DNA from: Branchinecta lynchi
Lineage: Eukaryota > Arthropoda > Branchiopoda > Anostraca > Branchinectidae
Assembly (NCBI GenBank): GCA_023053575.1
Contig: JAKZAP010000007.1
Span: 17,513,508 to 17,577,507 of the forward strand
DNA: 64,000 nt
Reading direction: 5' to 3'
The position numbers and the translations under genes were made by a program. The notes under the pieces are model-generated. The model searched no databases, was not told the origin of the DNA, and saw nothing but the letters and a program-made list of their open reading frames with translations. Below are positions 32,206 through 43,910 of the stretch, piece by piece. Each line of letters opens with the position of its first letter. The first letter of the stretch is position 1.

Positions 32206-34213
32206 TAGCTTGTCTGCAAGAATATTTAGTTCTTCTTTTTTGTCACAAGTAGGCTATTACCTAAAACAATAAAGCAACTTCGATTGTGTTCCACCGTTCT
32301 TGCAATAGTAACTTTTAGTTTTTATTTTCGTTCCAACCTCCTGAAAATTTACTTCGTACGTTCCAACCTTCTCGAAATGGTAACTATTTGCCAGAGCAAA
32401 ATAACACTAGGAAGTAGCGCCGCCCACTACTCTTGCGTCGTTTAAAGCGACACAAACTTGCGGGCTTGGAAATTTCCAGTAAAGCTAAAATGCGATGTGC
32501 GGTCACACATCGAGGAAACAGGAGAGGTGGTATCTTTTTTTGCCGTTTTCAGAATATGAAGTTATCCGGAACCAGCGCTGGTGCACGACTGGATGAGTTT
32601 CAATATGGACGTTCTCTATTGTTAGTGGTGCTAGCGCCGTTGCTATTCGAGAGTGTGCCACTTTCAAGTCTTGGTGCTACTGCCTAGTGTCATTTTATTC
32701 TGCTATTTCCTTACCCTGCACGGAAGCGTAGTGAGCGTGGTAACTACGATCTCTGTGGCGCGATTGGCTGGGTTGGCGCGCGATATTTCGCCGAAAGTAG
32801 AAAAATGTGTTCCAGCCTTGACGCTAAGAAGCCAAAAGCCGTGACGTAATGCGTAGTAACTAAGGCTAGTAGGGTGGAACATGACCTCTATACAGCAAAA
32901 TCTTTTTTTTTTGTCTGAAGTGAAATTCAGAAAACTTCATTTCCTTCTTTATCGATACGAGTACGATGTTGTCCAGCGTTTCTGATCCCACCTGTCCTGT
33001 CTTGCTCCTCCGCTATTTTGATTTTCAAATCATATAATTTTTTGGCTCGTTCAACCGGCACTCTTGCCAACCACTTGGTCATGTGACTTGGCTTTTTCTA
33101 TCGCTTCTTCTAAATGTCACGCCGCATAGTACCGCGGAGAGAAAGGCATGAAATTCAAACCGAATGCTGACACCGTTGATGAAAGGTAGCAAGAATTTTC
33201 AAATTTAAAGCACACATGAAACCTCGTAATTTGTTTCATATTCCCGTAATTTCGTATGTAGCCTATTTGATTGGTGTAGTACCGTTTCTTCGCCAACCGA
33301 CGGCCACCAGTAAAGCCGTCAACCAACGACTTGTAGTTACGGTCAGTTTCTCGGGGAACAGTTGATATTCGGCAAACCATAGGAGAAAAATATGAGCTGT
33401 ACGAAAAAGAAGGCTGTCACCGATGAAAAATGGTAACAAGGGTTCGAAAATTTCACATAAACGTGAAACCTCAACTTGATTCACAATCTTTCGTCGCCAA
33501 CTTTTATGTGCAAAATGGGTCTAGTACTGCTCGCCCTTCAGTAACAAGCTTGCAGTTATAGCCAACTTCTTCAGCGAAAAGGGAAGTTAATGGGGACGGG
33601 GGACGGGTACTTACTGTAAAAAATAAGCCAAGTAAGAAAAGCAAAGCTCGTGGGCATGGTGAAACTCGAAATCTTCGACTTTAACTCGGGACTTCCGTAC
33701 GCGCATTTTGCTGCTCGTCCCGTGCTTTCAAGCATTTCCTTGTCAATAAATCTTATAGGAAACAGTGTTTGGGATCACACCGAACAGTTTAGCCTTGTTC
33801 TGTTTAATGCTGGTATAGTAGACGCGCTCAAGTCGATACTTCTTGGAAACAGGCATTATTTTTGACAAGAATTGCCTCGTTTGTGGACTCGGTTTGATGT
33901 TTCATGACTCGCGTTTTATTGACCTGTCATGGGAGTTGTGCCATTCAAATGACACTATAATAAAATTCAGTGGTCATTCGCGATTTGCCAACTCGAACCG
34001 TTAACTGGGAAGTTTAAACCTCAGAAGCAGCTGGTACGTTCAAAAAAAGCCAATTGCGGATAATTGAAAAAAAAACGTCGTAGTTGCTGTAAAGGCGGAT
34101 AAAAATGACGTAGGAACTTATAAAATCTAGGAAGTGAGAATTAATGGATAACGGCCATAGAGCGAAACAGTAGTATGATTCCGTTTAAGTTCATCTAGAC
34201 TATTCTTGACCAT
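32206..34213. repeat. Diverged ~240 bp duplication and otherwise unassigned DNA
   Basis: About 33175-33365 and 33420-33590 align loosely: 'gatgaaaggtagcaagaattttc' against 'gatgaaaaatggtaacaagggttc', then GAAACCTC..TT and a later 'cgtcaaccaacgacttgtagtta' against 'agtaacaagcttgcagttata'. Degenerate CGTTCCAACCT phrases recur at 32292-32390. Minus-strand frames of 73-87 codons cross the duplication without matching each other. No gene is called. Confidence 0.4.
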
Positions 34214-34639
34214 TTGTGTATCATTCACTTCTCTTCCTTTGTTTCTCTTTATTTTATTTACACCGGAGCGACAATAGCTATAACGTTTTCTAGCTTAGGA
34301 TACGGATTTATGAAGAAAAAAAAAACTATGTCGAAGGACCCTGAAAGTCAACCAAAAATAACTTCCGCATGTAGCAATACATCATGTCCGCGTGGCTTTG
34401 CTTTCCGCGCGTCCTTTTTTCACCGATATCATAAAGTTAAAATAGAACCGTCCCTTCGTACCATACCATTCCGCAAAAAATCAGCCAGTTCTATCTACCT
34501 CCTGTTCCCGTATTTAAACCTGTCGCAAATCGCTAAGCAACTGTCTTTAGAGAAAGCCAGCAACTGTAGAGTTTTTGAAACTCGGTTAAACCAAAATAGC
34601 TTCATCCCTCTGTCATACTTTCATTTCGCTGACGATTAA
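34214..34639 (+). CDS. Longest open frame in the window, probably not a gene
   Basis: 141 codons, uninterrupted. The first third is hydrophobic (T-rich DNA); the rest is basic with KKKKTMSKDPESQ and a Cys pair in ACSNTSCPRG. There is no recognisable domain, no clear promoter or splice sites, and no AATAAA soon after the stop. The length is within what chance allows in 64 kb. Confidence 0.13.
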   Translation: MCIIHFSSFVSLYFIYTGATIAITFSSLGYGFMKKKKTMSKDPESQPKITSACSNTSCPRGFAFRASFFHRYHKVKIEPSLRTIPFRKKSASSIYLLFPYLNLSQIAKQLSLEKASNCRVFETRLNQNSFIPLSYFHFADD

Positions 34640-34801
34640 AATATTCTCTTGGAAAAGTACGAGGAATGCGTTATTCTAGCAAATGGTTCGCGAAGTTGCC
34701 AGAAGCCGAGCAAAAAGGCGTTATTCTTGACAGCTTGAACAGGGTTATGAACTAAAGGAGGGAAGAAGTTCTGCGGGTGGTCTGAGTGATAAAAGAAAAA
34801 G

Positions 34802-35673
34802 ACAGGTTACAATGGGGTCCCAAAAACTTTATATTTGAACCAGACAAATGGGTCTTGTACATATCCGGCCTTCGCCAGACTCCTTGAACCTTTTTACTAT
34901 TCAGATTTAGAAACAAAAGAAGGCCAGTGGTCAATCATCTGAGAAAACCTAGCTCAGATACGGATTCAGTATGTGTGAATTTACCCCTCGGCTATACGTC
35001 ATATCTAATTTGACGATATTGATCAAATCTTCTGCCTTGCTTCTGCCAAGTCTCTGGTTTCGAGTGGATTCCGGGCAAAGACTTGTCTGGCAAAAATTAA
35101 AGCTCAAAAACGAATTCAGCGTATCTCCTATATCGAACATCTCATCAACTTCAGATAAAGTTTTGACTTTTAACAAATTTTCGGTTTCGGCCGGATTCCG
35201 CGCGAACTACTTGTCCAACGAGAAAATTATTTTCAGATACATGTTCAGCATGTCTTCTTGCCCCTAATTCAAACATCTAATCAACATTAGATAAAACTTC
35301 TACTTGAACAAACTTGAACAAACTTTCTGCTTTTAGCCGGATTCCGGACAAATTACTTGTCCGGTGAGAAAATGGTTTTCATATTCGTGTTCAGCATGTC
35401 TTCTCACCCCAAAATTGACGATCTCATTAGCTGTTAAAGATAAATTTGTTCGCACCTTAATTTAAACCCCCTCCCCCACCCCTAAATGGTGAGCTACAGA
35501 GCCCATCTACGAACTCGACCTCTCCCTTGACCGAAAGAGTCCTCACACCGTTTCATCAAAATATCTGATTCCCATCGAGAGTTATCATGCTTACAGATAG
35601 ACGGACGGACAGACGCGACAATTTTTACGAAGTCATTGGTATCCCTCCACTTACGTTTTGGGATCCCAAAAAA
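34802..35673 (+). repeat. Dispersed repeat family A, copy 6
   Basis: TTACAATGGGGTCCCAAAAAC at the left, CCACTTACGTTTTGGGATCC at the right. Three to four CCGGATTCCG units, then TCATCAAAATATCTGATTCC and AGACGGACGGACAGACG. The outermost left bases differ from the consensus. Confidence 0.8.
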
Positions 35674-35942
35674 GAGAATTGACTGCAGGGGTAGTGGTCG
35701 TTAGTCCAAATAGAACCTCCACTTTGCCCCTTCTTAGCTGACGAATAATTATTGTAAAACTAAAAAGATAAAAAGCAAAGTACGAAAGTTAAGAAACAAA
35801 ACGAAAAAAAATACGAATGATTCTATGTATTTCCTACTAGCAATAAAAAATACAGACATTATTTTTTGGTGAATGTATGTATTATCGGGGGACAAGAAGG
35901 TTGACAGGTTCTGAAAACAACATCCAAAGATATTCAGTTTGT

Positions 35943-37560
35943 ATGGCACTTGCAGCTCCGCTCAAGTGTCATATACCGATCGCTTTTTGGTCTGTCGGTC
36001 GGTCTGTTGGTCAGGCCACTATTCTCGAGTTAGGGTACTTCCAGATGTGCTAGGACAATGAAACTTGGCAGGCGTATTATGGACCCTGCCAAACTAACTT
36101 GGAAATAGTCACTTCCGCGATTCAAACACCATGGGGGGAGTGGAGGGAGGGGGAATCCGGAATATTGACATATTTTTAACTTTTGAACGGGGAATCGAAT
36201 TTCAATGAAACTTGTTCATTGGAAAGACCGCCTGTCTCAGATGTCACACTTCATGTCCGGAATGGATTCGGTGACTTTGGGGGGAGTTGGAGGGGGGGGG
36301 GGGACCAGAAATCGTGTGTCATATTCAGAGTGGATGGATCGGGATGAAACTTGGTGGGAAGAACAAGCACAAGCCCCAGATACATAGTTGACAAGACCGG
36401 ATCGGATCCCAGCACTTTGGGTGGAGTTTGAGGGAGGGTTCCGGAATGCCGGTGATCCCAGCTTAAGATGCTTACACATGAGCTAGGACGGTGAAAGGGG
36501 GCCCGGGACCCGACCAGACTAACTTGGAAACAGTCTCTTCCCAGATCCGACCACCGTGGGTGAGTGGAAGGAGGGGGAATCCGGAATATTGAGGTATTTA
36601 TAGCTTTTGAACGGGGAATTGGAACTTAATGAAATTGATATTTGGAAAGACCTCGTGTCTCAGATGACACATTTCAAGTCCGGAATGGATCCGGTGACTT
36701 TGGGGGGAGTTGGAGGGGGAACCGGTGTGACATGTTCAGAGTGGACGGATCGGGATGAAACTTGGTGGGAAGAACAAGCAAAAGCCCTAGATACATAGTT
36801 GTCAAGACCGGACCGGATCAGTGGCATATTAGGGGGAGTTGGAGGGAAGGTTCCGGAATCCTGGTGGTCCCGACTTAAGATGCTTACACATATGCTAGGA
36901 CGATGAAACTTGGCAGGCATATTAGGGACCCGACCAAACTAACTTGGAAACATTCACTTCCCCGATCCGACTACCGTGGGCAGAGTGGAAGAGGGGTAAT
37001 CCGGAATATTGACGTATTTATTTATGTCTCAGATGTCCCATTTCAGGTGCGGACAGGATCTAATCAATCTGGGGTAGTCGGGGGGGGGGGGGGAGCGAAA
37101 TTTTGTGACACGTGAAATATAACGTTTTGAATAAGACTTGGTGGGAAGAACAAGCGTAAGCCCTAGATACATCAGTGATAGAACCGGACCGGATTCGGTC
37201 AGTCTGGGGGAGTTGGATGGGGTCTTGAATTCCGGTGATCGTAGTTTAAGGTAGGCTATTTCCAGATGTGCCAGGACGATGGAACTTGGCTTGAACATTA
37301 GAGACTGTGATATGACAAGATTGGCTTATAAAATGTCACTTCTCAGTTCCGACCATCCCCTCAAGTACTCATCTTAACCGCAAAGTACAACAAATACTTT
37401 TACGCAAAATCTACATTTTCATGATCCCCTTGAGCCCATGATCATTTTTGGATGATGACAGAAGAAAATAATTTACCGAACGATAGAGTTTCGTGATTTA
37501 TAAGGATCCATCGTCATTCTTATTTACCAAGTCTTGCAAGTGCCATATGAGCTTCCAGTT
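35943..37560 (+). repeat. Dispersed repeat family B, copy 3 (longest)
   Basis: It starts with the terminal hairpin TGGCACTTGC..GCTCAAGTGTCA, then TCTGTCGGTCGGTCTGTTGG. Four units follow, marked by GCTAGGACRRTGAAA at about 36049, 36483, 36894 and 37268. Each includes TTCAAGTCCGGA-type text, a poly-G run and GGATCGGGATGAAACTTGGTGGGAAGAACAAGC. After 37360 it passes into the 'cttaaccgcaaagta' tail and ends near GTGCCATATGAGCTTCCAG. Frames of 60-89 codons repeat with the units on both strands but contain no domain. Confidence 0.8.
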
Positions 37561-38187
37561 TTTGCTGTTTTACCCTAGAAACCGAGACTCGCATGAGAGG
37601 TGGAAGATATGGATTGTTGATAACCAGTATATCGATGGGGTAGCGTAGCAGATACCGACAATAACACCGGCACATTGTGCTGGTATGATTAGCTCCTGAA
37701 CCAGAGCATCCGAAAATGCTCACCTCCGTTAAAAGCGATACTAGCGTAAGAGCTTGGAGATATGAAGTTTAACTTTCAGTGTGTCTGATGCTGGAGATTT
37801 TAGTAAAAGTATAGCGTAAAGAAAATATTTATTTCAGAGATTTCAATAATTAGGTCTTTTGAATAAAATCCTGCTATAAAAGGAAACCGTATCAGTCTAC
37901 AAGAGGCAATTGGGTTCAGATAGCACACTGATTACTCTCCTCAACTCTTCGCATAGTTCTGGGACGAGAAGCAAAAGTTTCCTCCTGTCATACGAAAATC
38001 TAGATTTTCGTTTATTTTCTAATTACCAAGTCACGACATTTTACTACTAATTGCCGACTAATTGCCGATCGAAACACTATGCTTGTGTCAATCCCTAATA
38101 ACTGTCAACGTTGCACTGCGGCATTTGGTCCAATCAAGATACGGCAGTAAACATTGTTTATTACCTGTATGAACGGTCGGTATCCTG
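37561..38187. other. No gene recognised
   Basis: AT-rich unique DNA. TAATTGCCGA is doubled at 38049-38066. Nothing coding-like. Confidence 0.45.
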
Positions 38188-38358
38188 TTAAACAACGAAT
38201 TTACGTTTCTCGAATAGCCATGATCTTCCCAGCTTAATCTCATAAAAGTTGGAGTCAGCTAGGATCTGATGACGAACTTCTCTGCCGAAGTATTTGTGAT
38301 CTGCAGTCTTGGAAATAAAAATAAAAACTAAAACGACGAGACATAAAGGAATAAATAA

Positions 38359-38710
38359 GAAAAAGTTCTGCGCTTGCAATTTCGATGCCTGATTTTCCTG
38401 ATCTTTTAGCAGATAGAAGACATTTAAATAAATAATATATGACAAAAAAATACAAAAAATAATAACGAACAAATATTTTGATATGAAAAGATCAGGAGAA
38501 ATCTAGAGCTTTGCTAGTTGAATTGTTGTGAGCAGAAAAAGTTCTGCGCTTACAATTCCGTTGCCTGATTTCTCCTGATCTTGGAACAAATAGAAAACAT
38601 TTTAATAAATAATATATGACATAAAAATACAAAAAATAATAACGAACAAATTTTTTGTAATGAAAAGATCAGAGGAAATCGAAAGCTTTACTAGTTGAAT
38701 TGTTGTGAGC
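38359..38710. repeat. Tandem duplication, 176 bp unit
   Basis: GAAAAAGTTCTGCGCTT at 38359 and 38535 starts two units sharing TGCCTGATTT..CCTGATCTT, AATAAATAATATATGACA, AAAAATAATAACGAACAAAT and GCTTT.CTAGTTGAATTGTTG. A third start (GAGCAGAAATATAAGG) follows at about 38708. The minus-strand 94-codon frame over the first unit is not preserved in the second. Confidence 0.65.
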
Positions 38711-38759
38711 AGAAATATAAGGTTTTTTTTCAGGTCTGTTTCAAGGACTTATTAGTTTT

Positions 38760-38903
38760 TTATATTTCGGGTGGAGGGGGGATAAGCAAGAGGGATCCTT
38801 TAAAGAGTGTCAAGTTCGATTTTACTATTGTTTTAATATTGTTCAAATTTGTATTGAAAGCTGTTGTTCTGTACTACCCCCCCCCCCCCTGGATACGGCC
38901 CTG
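38760..38903 (-). mobile_element. hAT-type MITE, copy f (one end only)
   Basis: Only the poly-C run and CCTGGATACGGCCCTG at 38888-38903 are recognisable. The other end is lost or replaced. Confidence 0.45.
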
Positions 38904-39325
38904 TGCTTTTCGCGGCATGCTTCTGTGTCACTCATTGTTTGTCACAGGAACAGACTCGACCCAGAACTTGAAATTCGCGGAAAATCTATTTTGCATTTTT
39001 TGGCAGTAAAATATCTTACTGAAAATGAAAATAAAATCCAGATAAACCTCAATAAATAGAACTTCAGGTCTGCGACGTTATCCATTCTTCACTAGAAGAA
39101 TCTTCAGTTTAATATGCGTCTACTTGGTAACGTAACTAATTTTATTTGATGATTTTATTGACATTTTTATTAATATTTATTTATTTTCACGTCAAATCTT
39201 AATCTCTGCCAAAACATGATCCCCAAAATCTAAAATCAGCTCGAAAGTTGTTTTCAAATTCGAGACGTAGCCTGTTTCCAAGAAGTATCGGCTTGGGTAT
39301 TTAGACTACTATGCTAGGATTAAAC

Positions 39326-39420
39326 ACAACAAAGCCAAAGTTTTCTGTGGGATCCCAAATACTATATCCTAGATTTACCGACAAGTAAATGGTTGAATCA
39401 GGGGACGAGGAGAAAAAGTA
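39326..39420 (+). repeat. Dispersed repeat family A, copy 7 (left end only)
   Basis: AACAAAGCCAAAGTTTTCTG and TGGGATCCCAAATACTATAT match the left terminus. Similarity ends within about 60 bases. Confidence 0.5.
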
Positions 39421-39576
39421 TAAGATTTCCAGTTTCACAATGCTAACGAGCTCTGCTTTGCTTCGTTAGCATATTTTTCACCGTAAGGACGACCCCCCCC
39501 CCCCCCTCCCGACTCCCGTCCAGAATCAGTTTGTTGGTCGCAGAAACGCAATTGTGTGTCACACAAACGACCGCGC

Positions 39577-39770
39577 AAAAACATATTTGACGGTGCAAAA
39601 CAAAATGGAGCGTGCGCTAAAACTCCTATAGAAGGAAGCAAGGCCGTATCCAGGGGGGTTTGGGAGTTACCCCCCCCCCTCCCAAAACATACAAAAATAG
39701 TCATTTTTATAGGCTTTTTTCCGTTTTGCATTGTCAGATATGATTCGCAGTCATCTTTGGCTGAAGGAAT
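39577..39770 (-). repeat. Repeat family G, copy 4, disrupted by a MITE
   Basis: TTTGACGGTGCAAAACAAAA at one end and ATTCGCAGTCATCTTTGGCTGAAGGAAT at the other are the two family G termini also seen at 48605-48780. The hairpin region between them has been replaced by MITE copy g. Confidence 0.5.
39639..39730 (+). mobile_element. hAT-type MITE, copy g (right end lost)
   Basis: CAAGGCCGTATCCAGG start, poly-C, then ACATACAAAAATAGTCATTT and TATAGGCTTTTTTCC. The CCTGGATACGGG end is missing. It is nested in a family G element. Confidence 0.7.
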
Positions 39771-39779
39771 GGTTATTTG

Positions 39780-40341
39780 TGATGTAGACATTCAGATTTT
39801 CCTTAAATAGCACTTTGTGGCACTCTAATATAGATAGATGTTTATTGAAGCACTTGTGCCATGTCCAAATCTTAGATATGAATTCTGATGCGATGCTAAA
39901 GTAATTTCAATTTAACGCCTCTAAGAATGTCAGCCTATCTAATCTCATTTCCGATAAGTACCAGTTCGCGCCTAGGTTTTATTTGTGGGAACTTCCGGGT
40001 GGTTACGAAAGTATTTGCTTCGACAACATTTTCATCCTAGCTGCAAATATCACAAATCTGTCAAATGAAAAATTCGAAATTCCATGAAGGCCTAGGTGAC
40101 ATCTTAATGATTTCTGGTTGATAGTCCTCCCACTAGCGGGTCCTCCCTCGTAGGTTTATATTTCTACCTGTCTCCGTTGTGATGCCAGATGCCAATGTTT
40201 TAATTTAATAAGCCAAGCGGCAAGTAAGGGTGGAAGGGGCTAAGCATCGAAGGAAGGGGAAGGGGCATGTTTGATGTTGACAGTCCATTTCAAGTAGAAC
40301 CTGTCAGTTCAACCCCCAGTCAATTTAGTTTGGAATACACT
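39780..40341. other. No gene recognised
   Basis: Unique DNA; no frame over 60 codons outside the neighbouring repeats. Confidence 0.45.
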
Positions 40342-40520
40342 CAGGCCCGTATCCACGAATTTATTTCGAGGGGGTTGCCTGCGGGTCGGACAAAAAGACA
40401 TAGAAGGGGAAAGCCTATAAAAACGATTATTTGTGTATGTTTTTTTTTTTTTTTTTTTTTTTTTGGGGGGGGGGGGGGGTCAACCTCCTACCCCCCCCCC
40501 CCCCCCTGGATACGGCCTTG
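40342..40520 (-). mobile_element. hAT-type MITE, copy h
   Basis: Flanked by AATACACT (40334-40341) and AATACAGT (40521-40528), 7 of 8 matching. Ends CAGGCCCGTATCCACG and CCTGGATACGGCCTTG. It has a 24-base poly-T run followed by poly-G, longer than in sister copies. Confidence 0.85.
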
Positions 40521-41478
40521 AATACAGTGTATTATTTTTTTGAGACATCATTGTTTTCTATGACTCCTCTTATAATACGTTCTGTTCTGAAAGCGAAATG
40601 ACTTCTCGTGAGCAATGACGCAAAACGCAAAACCTTACGGTCAAAGCAGGTTTTCTTTTGCTCTTGTTTTACTCTCTCATCCTGTTCTTCAAACCTTTCA
40701 GTGAATGTTGGCAGGGGCGGTTCTAAGTTCTTGGAGCTGGGGGGAGGATACGAAACATACGACTGTCTCATGCAGTGCAATGCTAGATATTTATTACTAT
40801 TCGAAACAGTATATAAGAAAAACGGAACCACAGGTGGAAAATTATACGAATTTCAAGAAACGTTACCAAAATTTTTTTTAAGAATAAACAGCAGCGACAT
40901 GCTTCTAGTTTACCATTTTTCTGGAAAAAAAAAATTGTTCATACTAACAGGAGTGCCAGTAGTCCCGTCATTTTAGCCTCCGCTGGAGCCGTTCTTTGTT
41001 GTTTTGCGGAGTATGTCAACCCTTGTCTCAGAAAGTGAAGCAATTGGCAGAAATAGATTCCATATGGAAAAGATAGATATTTTGCTTAGCTTGAAAAAAC
41101 ATTTCCGCTGTGCTCGACACCGGAAAATTAGACCTGTCAACAGAACGCCAATTTCTAACAGTGGTTCTACATTCTTACAACAGACACAACGGAGGAGACC
41201 TTCAGTTGAGTCGAGGTATCTGCGTAATTTTTTCAGCTTGGCATCTGAGGCCCGGAAAATGTTTGGCACGTTTCAAAAATTTCTACCATATTAAGTTTTG
41301 TTGGACCATAAACTTGATACTCTGTATTTCTATAATTAGTAGAATCCCATGGGCACTGTTTTGGATTATACATTGTCATGTCCCCGTTTGTTTTGCTTTA
41401 TTGGTTTACACAAAACAAAGTCAACTTTCAATCTTTCCAAATGTCAAGCCCGTAGAGCTCCATCTACTTTTGTTTTAG
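40521..41478. other. No firm gene; a possible element end at 40712
   Basis: GCAGGGGCGGTTCTAAGTTC at 40713 followed by GGGGGGAGG resembles the left end of CAGGGGCGG-type hAT MITEs, but no right end is found. Overlapping frames at 40973-41478 on both strands include a plus-strand stretch (DTGKLDLSTERQFLTVVLHS) that looks protein-like. It lacks a donor, so I do not call it. Confidence 0.35.
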
Positions 41479-41667
41479 CTGCGCCAAATCTAACGGGAAT
41501 CAAGGGAATTCGTAATATGGGGAAGAAGGTCGCTGACGAATCATGCTGCGGTTTAAGACTCTTGCTAAGCTACAATCAACAAGCAGTAACTTTTCGTCTA
41601 GTTGGATATCCATTTTCGGTGACAGGCTGTTTTCTTCTGAGAATGGAGCTCACTTGTCGATGTAGAT
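41479..41667 (+). CDS. Exon candidate 3: segment ending in a CxCxC motif
   Basis: A good pyrimidine tract and acceptor (CTACTTTTGTTTTAG, ending 41478) open a phase-1 frame reading APNLTGIKGIRNMGKK, ADESCCGLRLL, then FLLRMELTCRCR. If the donor is AGAT|GTAACA at 41667/41668 the exon is 189 bases and phase 1 at both ends; that donor is weak. Otherwise the frame runs to a TGA at 41730-41732 and this would be a last exon. C-x-C near the end of a beta-strand-like stretch recalls the final Cys pair of PDGF/VEGF domains. It cannot be joined to 46409 in this phase, because T plus AG makes a stop, but it can be joined to 46128. Confidence 0.3.
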
Positions 41668-41724
41668 GTAACACCTTATTCGATAGTGATAGCAACGATT
41701 CACATACTTTAATGGACCTGTCTT

Positions 41725-42080
41725 ACCTATGATACTAACGCAACCTACTTCCATAATCACTTCGTATATTTCTAAACCCGGAGACCCGAATTCGTACGCT
41801 ACATTCTATCCCCTCTAACAAAATACACCTCAGCAAAATGAGCACACCACCTTCGATGTGTATCACGCTGTCGCTGGTTGTCTGCGAGAAGTTGTTCCAT
41901 CAGAAAAACCGGTTATGTAAATTTGTGTTCCTGTTTTCGCTTTAAGTCAACGAGTCTCGGAAGAGGCTTAAAACAGCCAAAACCGTGGGTTATTTGTTGA
42001 AAACACAGCCCACTTTTAAAGTATTCAAATATTTTCAAATACTGGAAGTTGAATAGTAAATAGTTCGAGGGGTCGAGTTA
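41725..42080 (-). repeat. Dispersed repeat family F, copy 5 (inverted)
   Basis: GGACCTGTCTTACCTATGAT, CTAAACCCGGAGACCC, CCTTCGATGTGTATCACGCT, AACCGGTTATGTAAATT and GGCTTAAAACAGCC run in the same order as at 51905-52275. Confidence 0.65.
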
Positions 42081-42831
42081 GCTGCCTGTTATTGACCGTA
42101 ACCGGCAGAAAACAGTCTATTATGGTTCCATTGGTGGTCATAATTGACAGTACACTGTTTTGCTCCATCATAGCTAACAATAAACATCACATGTTCTCCT
42201 ATAAATCAGGCAAGAACAAAAATTTCAAGAACCTCCGTCTCCCCATCTCTGTAACTCGACCATGCGTATATAGTCGAATATGTCCTCGATACCCTGCCTG
42301 ATGCAAACGAGCGTAGGGTAGGAGCCACGCGGAACATCATAATTCGCAACATTTACTAACAGCTATATCGCAAATTTGTATTACTACCGCTGTCTGTCAC
42401 CGTCAGTCGCTCTTTACAGCTGATTGGTTGTCTACCATTGTGACGTCACTTGTGAATCGATGCAGAGCGGGTCCTCTACATTTTTGATGTGGTGGATTAT
42501 TAGCTCTTGGTATCAGGTTTTAAAGGCGGTTAATAATTTAGTAATTTCATTAAATACCTCTTAACAGGCTCGACCGATTTCAGAATACGGAAAAACCGAC
42601 CTCTGTAAACTTTGGGGGCATTTATACCTTCGTCACTTTTGAGGAATATCCAGTCGGCGTTAGTCATTTAACCATCAGTTATTTCAAACACATATGTAGA
42701 AAACACGCTTGAACAGGGGCGTAAACAGTACTTCTTGTTTCATCCTTTAAACCATCAAAGTTTGTCCCAACTCGTTGGCTACCTAATATGTAAGAGCTAG
42801 TCACTGTGGGCACTGCCTCTATACTCTTGGT
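42081..42831. other. No gene recognised
   Basis: Unique DNA; one 69-codon frame without context. Confidence 0.45.
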
Positions 42832-43020
42832 GACTAACTCTTCTTGCGATTGAAGAATCGCGTGTACCTAGCGAAGCGACGGAAGTGTCGTCACAGATTT
42901 TCCCGACGAATGCCGTTGATTGGCTGATATAGAATTTGAGTTATCTTTCGGGCGACGTTTCTCGTTCTTCCCTAGGTTCACTGACGTCTTTTGGACTTGG
43001 TCATATAGACTATTTCAGTA
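42832..43020 (+). repeat. Dispersed repeat family D, copy 3
   Basis: GGTGACTAACTCTTCTTGCG, GACGTTTCTCGTTCTTCCCTAG and GGACTTGGTCATATAGACTA parallel 7229-7410 with moderate divergence. Confidence 0.55.
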
Positions 43021-43755
43021 GAAGTGTTGCCACTTTTCTACAACGGAACCCGTCGCATTTGGCCGCAAAATCCTGTGACATTCGGGTGCCTGCGTTCTTT
43101 TCACCAACTGTTAACGAGAAATCTCACTTTTTCTTCTTCATAATCATACGCTTTTGGTTTTTGTACTGTCTGACCTGTCGCATAATTATGGCTGGCTTTG
43201 TCGAAGAAGTGGAAAACCTGTAACAAATCGCAGGATTCTGTGACCAGTGGCAACACTGATCAGTAGCCAGGGATATTAAAACCTTTCGTGTCCCAAACAA
43301 TATGGCGCCTCTAATCTGGTGAAGGGTAGAGCGCTGTGAAGGTTGAGATAGATCTGTCAGACCTGGGAAATAGCTCTTCGCCAGTGGATGAAAGTTTTTG
43401 ATGGCTTCTGTCCCACCACTCAGGGCTTTCATTCCATCGGGCTCGCAAATCAGTTCGCAGGCTACGCATTCCTAAAGAACTACGACATACGCGTTTTTTC
43501 GACTCATAATCGCATGTCGACAATCAACTAATTTTCCAGGGTAAATGGTTGGAATTAATGTCCTCCAGCTCGAGGAACTGTCAAAGCTCTCTGATCGATT
43601 GGACTTCCGAAGCGGAAACTGTCGCCGGGCGGGAGCTATTTTCGTGACCTTATGAAGGGCAGGACGCGGGTGATAAATAAAATTGTGCTGAAGAAGAGCC
43701 TCTTTGATTCGTGATGAGTAGGAATACGGCCTCCCGAATACCTACGCCTTGGCAG

Positions 43756-43900
43756 CAGGTCCGGATCCAGGAATTTATTGGGGAGGGGGGGGGGGGTTTC
43801 CGTGGGTCAGACCCATAAGTACAAAAAAGACATGGATTAGAGGTTAAAGCCTAAAAAAACGATTATTTGTATGCGTTTCGGCGGGAGGGGGGAATTACCC
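43756..43900 (-). mobile_element. hAT-type MITE, copy i (one end lost)
   Basis: CAGGTCCGGATCCAGGAATT start, poly-G, then ACAAAAAAGACATGGATTAG and ACGATTATTTGTATGCG. The CCTGGATACGGCC end is absent after the second G-rich tract. Confidence 0.65.
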
Positions 43901-43910
43901 CAAGCGTCAA

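Noticed and set aside
36205..37298. Recurring 60-89 codon frames on both strands
   Set aside because: They recur because the ~400 bp units of family B recur; no domain, and similar frames exist on both strands.
43311..43523. Overlapping open frames on both strands (e.g. STCDYESKKRVCRSSLG, minus)
   Set aside because: Three frames are open over the same GC-richer bases, so none is favoured, and no splice sites or start context single one out.
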